This document shows, one piece after another, positions 1 through 7,861 of a DNA stretch of 19,727 nucleotides. The notes under the pieces are model-generated. The model did not search any database. It was not told where the DNA came from and saw nothing but the letters and a program-made list of their open reading frames with translations. The DNA is from Nitrospirota bacterium. Its GTDB lineage: Bacteria > Nitrospirota > Nitrospiria > JACQBZ01. Location: positions 1 through 19,727 of the forward strand of contig JACQHO010000100.1 of the NCBI GenBank assembly GCA_016198945.1, read 5' to 3'. A program made the translations under genes and the position numbers. Numbering within the stretch: position 1 is the stretch's first letter; every line of letters begins with the position of its first letter.

Positions 1-2728
1 CCTTTTTAACCCCGCTGTCGCCGCCCAGACCCATCCGCACCTCCACGACCGTATGGGTCCCCGGAAGATTATACAGTTTCAGAACATACGAGCCGGTCGT
101 GATCAGAAACAGGATCAGCATTCCGTACCGGACCGACACTCCCAGAGCGGCATGGGCTCTGGAGAGCCCTTTCGCCGTAGGGGGGATGGCGGCATCGGCC
201 AGGGCCCAGAACGCCCGCGCACCGGAGAGGATCAGCAACGGCAGAAGATAGTAGACATGGCGGGCGCCCTGGGTCTCGAGAAAATTGGTCATGAAAAACA
301 GGGCGACGATCAGCGTCCCATTGACATAAGCCAGCGCCCGGTCCCGAACCATCCACAACAGTCCCAGGGCGGCCAAAAGGGAGACGACCTGGAGATTTTC
401 GAGAATGAGAAGGTTCGTGTAATAAACCCAGGGATCGTACAGGGGCTGGAGCCAGAGCGGAACGAGGGCGATCTGACTCACACCGCTTCCGACCGGCATC
501 CAGCTTCGATTCAGTAGGTACCGGCCGCTGAGCTGGAAAAAGACCATCAGACCCAGCAGGCCCACGACGGTCCAGAGATGATGGTCCTTTAACCAGGACA
601 GGTCTCTCCGCTTCATAAAAATCAAACCCAGAAAGAGGGCCGGTACCAGGAACGCCGAGCCCTCCCAGCTTAAATAGGTCAGGATGTATGCAACCAGCCC
701 CCCGTACAGCGGACGCCATTGAACCTCTTTGGACTGAACCGCCCGGTAGAAAAGAAAGGTCGTGAGGAGGGCGAAGAACTGGACCTGGGACGGGTATCGG
801 GCATAGTGAGACATGTTGATGGCAAACGGCAGAAACGAGAAAATCCCGGCGGCCAGGAATCCGACCCGCTCATCAAAAATGCGACGACCGGCATAATAAA
901 GAAGCAGGATCGTCAGCGTCCCGAAGAAGACTCCCGGAAACCGGATGGCGAATTCATTGAGCCCGAAAAGAAGGATCGAAAGGGCCATCGGGTACGGCAC
1001 GATCTCGCTCGTCGTCGCGTACTTGGGCGGCAAATCGGGCGACAGCTTCAGGATCGGATAGCCGTATGTCAGGGTCGAGTGACTGACCAGGGCCATCGTG
1101 ACCTCATCGCCTCCCAGGGGCTCGTAATCGATATTCTTTAATCGCAGCAGGAATCCTCCGACGAGGATCAGGATCAGCAGGCCGAGCGACAGACGACGGA
1201 AAGTCAGATGAAAGGCGGCCGCAAGCCGTTCCAGGCCCGGGAAAACCGACCGGACGGTTGCGACATGTTCTTTCGCATCGCCACGAATCGCGATCGGGAG
1301 AAGCTGCAGCCCGATCAGAAGCGCAAGGCTCAGGAAGGCAAACCGCCCCTGATAGGAATAGGCCGGGTCAAAGCGGACGTCATACCCCAATAGAATCACC
1401 CCCGCCAGCACGAGTCCGGCCCAAAGATAGGCCGGTCGCTGCGCGGCGAGCGCCGGAAGGCGTTCCGATTTTTTCCGCGAGGACGCCAGAACCCCCATTC
1501 CCCACCAGAGCCCAAGCATCGCCGCGGCGCCGAGCGCCATGCAGGCTCCCCGCTTCAACTCGTGTTTGATCCCATACGAGTCCGGGGGAGCCGCCTCGAC
1601 GATCTGCCGGGTCAGGCCGACCTCCTCCGGCGTCGTCATGGTTCCGATCGGCTGAACGGGCGCCCATTGCGCATCATCAAAGGTCCGGGAGGTCCATCCA
1701 GCGGTTTCACCGAAAGAGGACGTCCAGCCCTCCGGGGTCGCAAACCATCGCTCCCGGCCGGCCGCATTCAGCATGACGCCGTCCACGAAAAAGGCCCGGT
1801 TGGAGCGCTCTCCGAATGCGGCCACACCGATCACGTTTCGACCCTTTCGCAGAAACGGCGTAATGTTGACCATGTCCAGCGTCAGCTGTTTTGCGGTGAT
1901 CGGCTCCTTTGCGCCGATGAACGTCTCGGTCTTTCCGATCAGGAGGCCGTTCACGAAGAGGGAGTAACCTTGCATCGCGGCGATTCGGACCCAGGTCTCT
2001 CCGACCCGGTCGGGCGGCGTGAAGGACAAACGGGCGTAAGTCATCATCGACGACGGAGAAGGACCCCAAACCCACCGGCCTTTCATAGGCGCGGTATAAA
2101 GCTGGAAGGGATAGTCCGTTGTACTGTTGTCCTTCGGCTGCGGAAGACCGATGACCTTCGCCTTTTTCCAAAGGTGGTCGTCGAAATCGCTCTGGTACCA
2201 TTCCGGCCCGCCATCGATCTGTTTTTCCCGGTAGGGCGCCGTCTTCCAGGTTTCATCCGAGACGATCGAATAGGTTTCTCCCTGCCAGTCGGTGTATTTC
2301 CCTTCCACCGCGATCCGGCTGGTGCCGGGATAGGTCTGCCGGTGGGTCGCCACGGCGATCAGATTCGCTCCGGATTTCAGGGCCGTGCTCAGATCGATGA
2401 AATGGGTCGTGCTGGTGCTGACGTTATTCCCGACCCCCAACGAGACGCCGTTCACATAAACTTCATCGCTGTCCAGCGCCATGACCTTCAACCAGCCGTG
2501 CCGTACGGGACCGGCCAGATAGATCTTTTTTCGGTAGTAGCTCTGTCCGACTTCCCCATCCGGATACGTGATCCACGGGGCCTGCCAGGTCGGCCGGTAG
2601 GTGATCGGGATGGGGTCAAAGAAGACCTGCCAGAGGAAATAGCCAAGCAGCGCCCCGTACAACGACACGATCAGGACGGAGGCCCGGAAGTCCCGTTGGC
2701 CGAACAACATTTGAACACGCCGGATCAT
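1..2728 (-). CDS. GT-C family membrane glycosyltransferase (ArnT/PMT-like) with N-terminal jelly-roll domains, 3' end beyond window
   Basis: The frame is open from the ATG at 2728 to the left edge (909 codons, no stop), so the C-terminus is missing. A basic N-terminus and one membrane segment (about residues 14-37) come first. Two beta-sandwich regions follow (about 46-155 and 210-360), with repeated VNG turn motifs (DEVYVNGVSLG, YSLFVNGLLIG) like galactose-binding or GH2/rhamnosidase N-terminal domains. From about 393 on the protein is strongly hydrophobic. Residues about 531-541 (NIDYEPLGGDEV) match the first outer loop of GT39/GT83-type enzymes, which carries the catalytic acidic residue. 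The family transfers a sugar from a polyprenyl-phosphate donor on the outer face of the membrane. The start overlaps the stop of the TPR gene by ATGA. The GT-C fold is convincing, but donor and acceptor are unknown. The lectin-like domains may bind the acceptor glycan (inference). Confidence 0.85.
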   Translation of the reverse strand, partial: MIRRVQMLFGQRDFRASVLIVSLYGALLGYFLWQVFFDPIPITYRPTWQAPWITYPDGEVGQSYYRKKIYLAGPVRHGWLKVMALDSDEVYVNGVSLGVGNNVSTSTTHFIDLSTALKSGANLIAVATHRQTYPGTSRIAVEGKYTDWQGETYSIVSDETWKTAPYREKQIDGGPEWYQSDFDDHLWKKAKVIGLPQPKDNSTTDYPFQLYTAPMKGRWVWGPSPSSMMTYARLSFTPPDRVGETWVRIAAMQGYSLFVNGLLIGKTETFIGAKEPITAKQLTLDMVNITPFLRKGRNVIGVAAFGERSNRAFFVDGVMLNAAGRERWFATPEGWTSSFGETAGWTSRTFDDAQWAPVQPIGTMTTPEEVGLTRQIVEAAPPDSYGIKHELKRGACMALGAAAMLGLWWGMGVLASSRKKSERLPALAAQRPAYLWAGLVLAGVILLGYDVRFDPAYSYQGRFAFLSLALLIGLQLLPIAIRGDAKEHVATVRSVFPGLERLAAAFHLTFRRLSLGLLILILVGGFLLRLKNIDYEPLGGDEVTMALVSHSTLTYGYPILKLSPDLPPKYATTSEIVPYPMALSILLFGLNEFAIRFPGVFFGTLTILLLYYAGRRIFDERVGFLAAGIFSFLPFAINMSHYARYPSQVQFFALLTTFLFYRAVQSKEVQWRPLYGGLVAYILTYLSWEGSAFLVPALFLGLIFMKRRDLSWLKDHHLWTVVGLLGLMVFFQLSGRYLLNRSWMPVGSGVSQIALVPLWLQPLYDPWVYYTNLLILENLQVVSLLAALGLLWMVRDRALAYVNGTLIVALFFMTNFLETQGARHVYYLLPLLILSGARAFWALADAAIPPTAKGLSRAHAALGVSVRYGMLILFLITTGSYVLKLYNLPGTHTVVEVRMGLGGDSGVKK

Positions 2729-4080
2729 ACGCCCTGCAGCCCTTTGTAGGCGTTGAAGTTGATGATCTTTTTGACCAGCTGAAAGGACTTCAATGAATGG
2801 ACATACATCTCTCGCGCCTTGGTGAACTCTTTCTGGCGATAGTAGCAGTGGCCGAGACCGCTGTAGAGATCGGAGCGGATCAAGGGTTCGGCCACCGACA
2901 AGAGCAGGCCGCTGTATTCCCGAATCGCCGCTTCTTGGTCGGTGTGGTTGACCGTAAACAAGGCATGCGCCATGTAAAAGTGCGGCTCGATTTTTCCTGG
3001 CGAGAATTTGAGCGCCTCCTGCCAGTCTGCAATCGCGGCATGGGGATTTCGGCTCGAAAATTTCGACAGCCCCAGCGCCGACAGGGCCGCCGCCGCCTTT
3101 TTTCTTGCCGGCTCAAGGGTCGGATCGAGCGCCAGCGCCGTCCTGTACTCGTGCAGCGCCTCCAGAGGTTCCTGTCGGGCCATCCCGTTGTCGCCCAGGT
3201 AGAGATGGGCCTCCGCGCGATCCGGACGATGGGAAAGATAAAACGCGGCCCCGCGGTTGTGCAGATATCGCGGATTGGTCTTCAGATACGATGCCCACCA
3301 CGCGGCCCGATCATATCGTTCAACGGCCTTTTCAAACGCCCCCTCCGCCAGCCGGTGATCGCCTTCCAAACGGTTGTACTCCGCAGCCACGCTTCGCCAG
3401 CCCAGCCCGATGATCATCAAAAATGCGAAGACGCCGCAGAGGAGTCCGTCCCGGATCATCGTCCGCCGGTTTCCGTTCAGGCCGGCTCCGATCTGGATCA
3501 AAAAACCCGAAAGCAGCGCCCAGTACCCTCCGATGCCCACTTGGGCGATGCCGGTCAGAGCAAGACCCGCGTTGACCCGCTCCAGAAGACTGTTCGTCGT
3601 CAACGGCTCGTCGTTCGGCGTCGTCGCGGCGTTTCCCTGAAGATAGGTCTGGCTGAAACCGGCGATGCCGGTCTTCTCGGCGCCCTGTTCGACGGCCGCA
3701 TCCAGAATTTCGGGATGCGCAAAAACCAGGCTTCCAAAAAAGTAGACGGCCAATAAAACGCCGGCCGCTCCCATAAAAAAGAGCGCCCTCCGGGAGAACC
3801 GAAGCCATAAAACCGCCAGCGACGAACTTCCGAGAAGAAGGCAGGCCGTGCCAAACGAAAACAGTCGAAAGGGATTCGTAAGGCCGTCGCTCAGGGAAAC
3901 CCCTCCCCATAAGGGAAAGGCGTGCCCTTTAATTCTTCCCTGGAGAGGGGTGGCCAGCCAAAAGACGAAGGCGCCGAGCACCAAGCAGAGCGAACCGAGC
4001 CCGACCAGGAAATCGGCCGTTGAAAGACAGCGGACCGCGGCATGGAATTGATCGAATCGTCTGGAAAGCCGGTTCAGCAT
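2725..4080 (-). CDS. Polytopic membrane protein with C-terminal TPR repeats
   Basis: The protein has 451 residues. The N-terminal half is hydrophobic, with likely membrane segments near 26-44, 74-94, 98-120, 170-200 and 209-228. Residues about 238-435 form tetratricopeptide-type helix pairs, for example the stretch ending in ALHEYRTALALDP (309-320) and the pair around YSGLGHCYYRQKEFTKAREM (406-425). TPR arrays bind proteins. Membrane-anchored ones often sit beside GT-C glycosyltransferases or O-antigen-type enzymes, and here the next gene is exactly such an enzyme, joined by an ATGA overlap. A scaffold or partner role for that glycosyltransferase is inferred from context. I do not recognise a named family for the membrane half. 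The 9-bp gap to the upstream YdjM-like gene supports co-transcription. Confidence 0.8.
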   Translation of the reverse strand: MLNRLSRRFDQFHAAVRCLSTADFLVGLGSLCLVLGAFVFWLATPLQGRIKGHAFPLWGGVSLSDGLTNPFRLFSFGTACLLLGSSSLAVLWLRFSRRALFFMGAAGVLLAVYFFGSLVFAHPEILDAAVEQGAEKTGIAGFSQTYLQGNAATTPNDEPLTTNSLLERVNAGLALTGIAQVGIGGYWALLSGFLIQIGAGLNGNRRTMIRDGLLCGVFAFLMIIGLGWRSVAAEYNRLEGDHRLAEGAFEKAVERYDRAAWWASYLKTNPRYLHNRGAAFYLSHRPDRAEAHLYLGDNGMARQEPLEALHEYRTALALDPTLEPARKKAAAALSALGLSKFSSRNPHAAIADWQEALKFSPGKIEPHFYMAHALFTVNHTDQEAAIREYSGLLLSVAEPLIRSDLYSGLGHCYYRQKEFTKAREMYVHSLKSFQLVKKIINFNAYKGLQGV

Positions 4081-4089
4081 TGCGTCTCG

Positions 4090-4671
4090 TTAAGCGCCTT
4101 GACCGCTCATGGGATCTGTCCGGAAACGGCTGTTCCGCTTCAGACGGTCAATCAAAAGGAAGAGCGAGGAAAAAACCAGCAGTTCGTACAGGACTCCCCA
4201 AACATTGTCGAAGCTCAGAAGTTGATCCAAGTTTTTATGTCGGACGCCGTAAAACAGGGTGACCGGCGCGCCGATTCGCTCGGAATAAAATGGATAGAAG
4301 GGATGGATCCCGTAGGCGGGATGGAGGCCCAGAGCTTGAGACGAAAAAAAATCGATGAGATCATGGGAGCCGATCAGGAAAAAAGCCATGGCGGTTCTTT
4401 TCCAAAACGACGCCGGCCCAAAGGGCAGCGCGCCGAAGAGGAGCGAGGCCAGAACCAGGAACAACAGACTGTGAGTGATTTCACCGTGGATGGCATTGAA
4501 ACGGTGATACCAGACCCACCCGATCACAAAATCCAGATCCGGCAGGTTGGATAGAAAAGCAAAAAAAACTATCCGCTTCAGATCCTTATGGATTGGAAAC
4601 CGGGAGGACGTTTTTGACGTCAGCACATGGATGCAAAAACCGGCCAAGGAATGCCCAACCGTGGACGCCAT
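4090..4671 (-). CDS. YdjM-like (DUF457) membrane-bound metal-dependent hydrolase
   Basis: This is a 193-residue membrane protein with the pattern of the YdjM/DUF457 family: GH near the N-terminus (H7), SNLPDLD (41-47, two aspartates), IHGEITHS (61-68, H62 and H67), SHDLIDF (102-108) and a later histidine at 123. These His/Asp residues lie beside hydrophobic helices and are thought to bind metal. Family members are annotated as inner-membrane hydrolases related to phospholipase C, and their substrate is generally unknown. The length is normal for the family. The gene is flanked by a GT4 glycosyltransferase (35 bp upstream) and the TPR protein (9 bp downstream), which suggests a role with lipids or lipid-linked intermediates. 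No strong Shine-Dalgarno sequence is visible, but the family alignment supports this Met (MASTVGHSLAG). Confidence 0.82.
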   Translation of the reverse strand: MASTVGHSLAGFCIHVLTSKTSSRFPIHKDLKRIVFFAFLSNLPDLDFVIGWVWYHRFNAIHGEITHSLLFLVLASLLFGALPFGPASFWKRTAMAFFLIGSHDLIDFFSSQALGLHPAYGIHPFYPFYSERIGAPVTLFYGVRHKNLDQLLSFDNVWGVLYELLVFSSLFLLIDRLKRNSRFRTDPMSGQGA

Positions 4672-4706
4672 GGATGATCTATTTCCACCGATCGAAACGC
4701 CGGATC

Positions 4707-6098
4707 TTATTCATAGGTCATCTTCCGCCTCTCCAGGAAGGAGATCTGCTTTGCCTGGATCCTCCGGTTGCTTTTGCGGCGATCCGGAAACGAAGGTGGA
4801 ACCGATCGCCGTCGCCGTTCGAGAAAAACCGGATGGTAGCTTTTCCTCAAATAACGGTATAATTCCCGATCATCCGTCGAGCCTTCCTCCCGGTCGTCGA
4901 CCGCCATCATCCGGTGATAGATCACCGAGATCCCGTTCGCCAGGGTGGACCAATCAAAATTCCCCTGGATACAGGCCTTTGCGTTCACTCCCAATCGCTT
5001 CGCCAGTTCCGGCTCCTTTAAAAGCGTCAGGATGCCTTCGCCGAGTCTCTGCCAGTCATGGTCTTCGACCAGGAAGCCGTTATACAGATGTCGCAGTCCC
5101 TTGGCGGATCCTTTAAAAGCCACGATCGCCTTGCCGGCCGCCATATAATTGAGAAGTTTCACGGGATGGCCGGGGCAGGCCGGACGCGGGAGAACCGCAA
5201 TATCGGCCGATGCAAGGCAATGGGGAAGATCCTGCAGGTGGCCGTCCTTCATCCAGATGATATTCTCGGCCATGCCGAGGCCCGCCGCCATCTCACGATA
5301 TTTTTCAAGCACGACGGGGTTCACGATGTTCGGATAGATCGCGAGCAGCGCTTGAGGTTCCCGAGCCGCCGCCTGCTGCATGGCTTTTAAAAGATAATCG
5401 ACCCTCTGAAATTCATCGAGCGTGCCGGTATACAGAACGATCGGCCGGGATCCGACGGGATAGTGACGGCGGATCCAATCCGGATCGGCATCCTCAAACA
5501 TTTCCGGATGGATGCCGGCCGGCACCAAAACGACCCGGCGGCTCGGGATGCCGCGCCGGGCCATAAAATCCCGGAGCTCCTCGGATACCACGGTGATCGA
5601 ATCGGCCGTAAGGGGCACCAGGTGATCCAGCCACCGGCCGATCCACTTCGCCAGGGCCTTCGGACGAATGAACCGGTAGCTGGGAAGCTCGTCGCTCATG
5701 ATATTGACCGCATTGTAAAGCAGCGGCCTTCCCGTCAGAAGTTTCGCGGCATATCCGATCAGGGCCCCCTCATAATTATGGGCATGAATGATCTCGATCC
5801 GCTCGTTCCGAATGACGCGAAGCAGCTTGACCAGAAGGAGGAAATCGAAGATCGGCCGCTGCCAGAACGGACCGACCCGAACCGGGTTGTGCAACCCGAA
5901 CCCGGCGGCCCGATGGATCCGCACGCCGGTCACGGGAATGCGTTGCCCGTTGGGATGCGTCACGATATGAACGTCATGCCCCAGACGCGCCAGGGCCTCG
6001 GACATTTCACGGATGCTGGCGGGAGAGCCGTGATTCGCCGGGAAGGGGCAGGCCGCCACCATGGCCACCTTGAACGCTCTGGTCGTCGGATGACTCAC
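4707..6098 (-). CDS. GT4-type glycosyltransferase with basic C-terminal tail
   Basis: The protein has 463 residues and a GT-B fold pattern. It starts with a beta strand and glycine-rich turn (VAMVAACPFPANHGSPASI, 11-29), then IIHAHNYEGALIG (103-115) and the linker region VVSEEL (170-175). The donor-binding half starts at PIVLYTGTL (219-227) and continues to HPVKLLNYMAAGKAIVA (311-327). GT4 enzymes add a sugar from an NDP-sugar with retention. In this variant the second acidic residue of the usual E-x7-E motif appears as Asn316 in KLLNYMAAGK. The last 40 residues (about 423-463) extend beyond the catalytic domain and are strongly basic, with FLERRR (425-430), FPDRRKSNRR (437-446) and FLERRK (454-459). 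The start overlaps the stop of the phosphatase gene by ATGA. The acceptor sugar cannot be read from sequence. Confidence 0.87.
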   Translation of the reverse strand: MSHPTTRAFKVAMVAACPFPANHGSPASIREMSEALARLGHDVHIVTHPNGQRIPVTGVRIHRAAGFGLHNPVRVGPFWQRPIFDFLLLVKLLRVIRNERIEIIHAHNYEGALIGYAAKLLTGRPLLYNAVNIMSDELPSYRFIRPKALAKWIGRWLDHLVPLTADSITVVSEELRDFMARRGIPSRRVVLVPAGIHPEMFEDADPDWIRRHYPVGSRPIVLYTGTLDEFQRVDYLLKAMQQAAAREPQALLAIYPNIVNPVVLEKYREMAAGLGMAENIIWMKDGHLQDLPHCLASADIAVLPRPACPGHPVKLLNYMAAGKAIVAFKGSAKGLRHLYNGFLVEDHDWQRLGEGILTLLKEPELAKRLGVNAKACIQGNFDWSTLANGISVIYHRMMAVDDREEGSTDDRELYRYLRKSYHPVFLERRRRSVPPSFPDRRKSNRRIQAKQISFLERRKMTYE

Positions 6099-7858
6099 TC
6101 CATATACCCCAGGCTTTTGAGCCGTTCGCTGACTTTTTCATTTTCCTCGGCCGAATAAACATACGCTGCCTCTTCGGAAGGCGCCGTTTCGGCTTCTTGA
6201 TATTGAACCGGGCGCATCGCGAGCTGCGCCTCGGTCAAACCATCTTTCAGCACCGAGCCGTCCATATCGGTCGGCACGGGCCGGTCCAGAAGATACAGCA
6301 CCGTCGGCGCCACGTCCTGAATCCGCGCACCGGCAAGCCAATGCCCTTTTTTGACGCCCGGGCCTTTGACCGCAAAAATCCCCATCTCGCGGTGGCTGCC
6401 GGAGCGATTAATCATGAAGTTGGATCGCTGCATCTCCCGATAGGATATTCTTTCCACGGCCAGCCTGCCGGACGAAGCGGTCGTCGGACGGCTGAGATAC
6501 GCATAGCCTTGATCCAGATTCCACTCGATGATCAGATCCGGCGCCTTGTCCAGATGCGGTCCTTGATAGATCTCCTCGCGCCGATACGCCTTCCGGACGA
6601 CCGGCTGCCCGGTGTCCGGATCCCGCCAGGACTGCAAAAGGTCGATCACGGACTGCCGGACCCGCTCGTAGTCGGCCCCCGGCTCGACGATTCCGTCCGG
6701 ATCCCTTCCCTTCAGGTTGATCCAGAGATTCGGATAATACGGGGTCTCCTCGGAATAGACCGTTGTATTCTTCCAGTCCAGGATCGAAAACCGAAGATGC
6801 GATTCCAACTTCATGCCCATCCCTTTTTGCCTGAACCGGATCCGTCGAATCATCGGCTTGGGGAGGACGGTCCGGACCCAGGACTTGGCGGAATTGAGCA
6901 GCTTCATCTGAATCCGTCGAAGTCGGCCGCTCAAGGAGGTCGAGCGGAAACGGAGAAGACCTTGCTGCTCAAGCCAGCGGTTGAGATGGAGGATCTTGTC
7001 GCTCGAACCGCCCACGCCGTGATCCGAGACCAGCATGACCGTCGCATCCTTCGGGAGATGATCCAGAAGCTCGCCGAGATACCGATCCACGCGTTGATAG
7101 ACCGCAAGAATGGGATCCCGTGTCTTTTGTGCCGTAACGGGATCGTGATGGGGCGAGGCCGGGTCATGATATTTCCAGAAATAATGGATGCAGGCGTCGG
7201 TTTCGCCGAAGACCAGCATCATGCAGTCCCACGGCTCCCGCTTTAAAAGATATTCGGCTGTCGCCCATTTCCGATCCACCGACGCTAAAAGAGCCGCGAC
7301 CGACTGGTCGATACGGCCTTTGGCAATATCCCTCGCGAAATCGGCCGACGTGACATATCCGCCCATCGCCCCGTTCAATTCCTCGAACAACTCCGGGGGA
7401 AACATGATCCGGGAGTCGTTCACCGGCGCGTCGAACCCGCTGATCATCACCCCGTTGACCGGCTCCGGGGGAAAGGAGACCGGCACGCCGACCGAGGCGA
7501 CCCGCCGGCCCGCATCGCTTAAGATTCGCCAGATGGTCTTCGCCTTCCGGTCCGCGGCGTTGATGATATCGATCTCGTAGGTTCCCAGTCGACGCTGGGT
7601 AAAATCATAAATTCCATGCCGCCCCGGATTTTTCCCGGTCATCATTGTGCTCCAGCCCGGAAAGGTCATGGGCGGCAGGGTGGATTGCAATTCGCCACTG
7701 GAGCTCTCGTTCAAGTATCGGCCGAAATTTGGAAGCTTGCCTTCCTTGACCCAGGGATGAATCAGATCAAAGCTTCCCCCGTCCAGTCCGAGAATAAACA
7801 GCCGGCAGTCGTTCCAAGGTCGGGCGTTGTCCGTCGCCGCCGTCATGAGCCGTTCCAT
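6095..7858 (-). CDS. Alkaline phosphatase superfamily enzyme (type I phosphodiesterase/nucleotide pyrophosphatase-like), paralogue B
   Basis: The protein has 587 residues. The metal and nucleophile pattern of PF01663 is present: LGLDGGSFD (23-31, metal Asp26), PPMTFPGWSTMMTGKNPGRHG (62-82, probable nucleophile Thr65), GETDACIHYFW (218-228, Asp221 and His225) and MLVSDHG (275-281, Asp279 and His280). The family cleaves phosphodiesters or phosphomonoesters, and some relatives act on sulfate or phosphoglycan groups. No clear signal peptide is seen, so it may be cytoplasmic. It is closely related to the adjacent upstream gene throughout, including the tail (SERLKSLGYME here), so the two are tandem duplicates. 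Only 3 bp separate them. The ATG at 7846 (M5) has GGAA at better spacing and could be the true start. The substrate is unknown. Confidence 0.85.
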   Translation of the reverse strand: MERLMTAATDNARPWNDCRLFILGLDGGSFDLIHPWVKEGKLPNFGRYLNESSSGELQSTLPPMTFPGWSTMMTGKNPGRHGIYDFTQRRLGTYEIDIINAADRKAKTIWRILSDAGRRVASVGVPVSFPPEPVNGVMISGFDAPVNDSRIMFPPELFEELNGAMGGYVTSADFARDIAKGRIDQSVAALLASVDRKWATAEYLLKREPWDCMMLVFGETDACIHYFWKYHDPASPHHDPVTAQKTRDPILAVYQRVDRYLGELLDHLPKDATVMLVSDHGVGGSSDKILHLNRWLEQQGLLRFRSTSLSGRLRRIQMKLLNSAKSWVRTVLPKPMIRRIRFRQKGMGMKLESHLRFSILDWKNTTVYSEETPYYPNLWINLKGRDPDGIVEPGADYERVRQSVIDLLQSWRDPDTGQPVVRKAYRREEIYQGPHLDKAPDLIIEWNLDQGYAYLSRPTTASSGRLAVERISYREMQRSNFMINRSGSHREMGIFAVKGPGVKKGHWLAGARIQDVAPTVLYLLDRPVPTDMDGSVLKDGLTEAQLAMRPVQYQEAETAPSEEAAYVYSAEENEKVSERLKSLGYME

Positions 7859-7861
7859 GGA

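Noticed and set aside
69..719. Minus-strand open frame of 216 codons in another frame
   Set aside because: The overlapping frame from 2728 to the left edge encodes a convincing membrane glycosyltransferase; this one has low-complexity, non-membrane sequence.
1562..2749. Plus-strand open frame of 395 codons
   Set aside because: It is antisense to the glycosyltransferase gene, whose minus-strand frame has clear domains and runs through the whole region.
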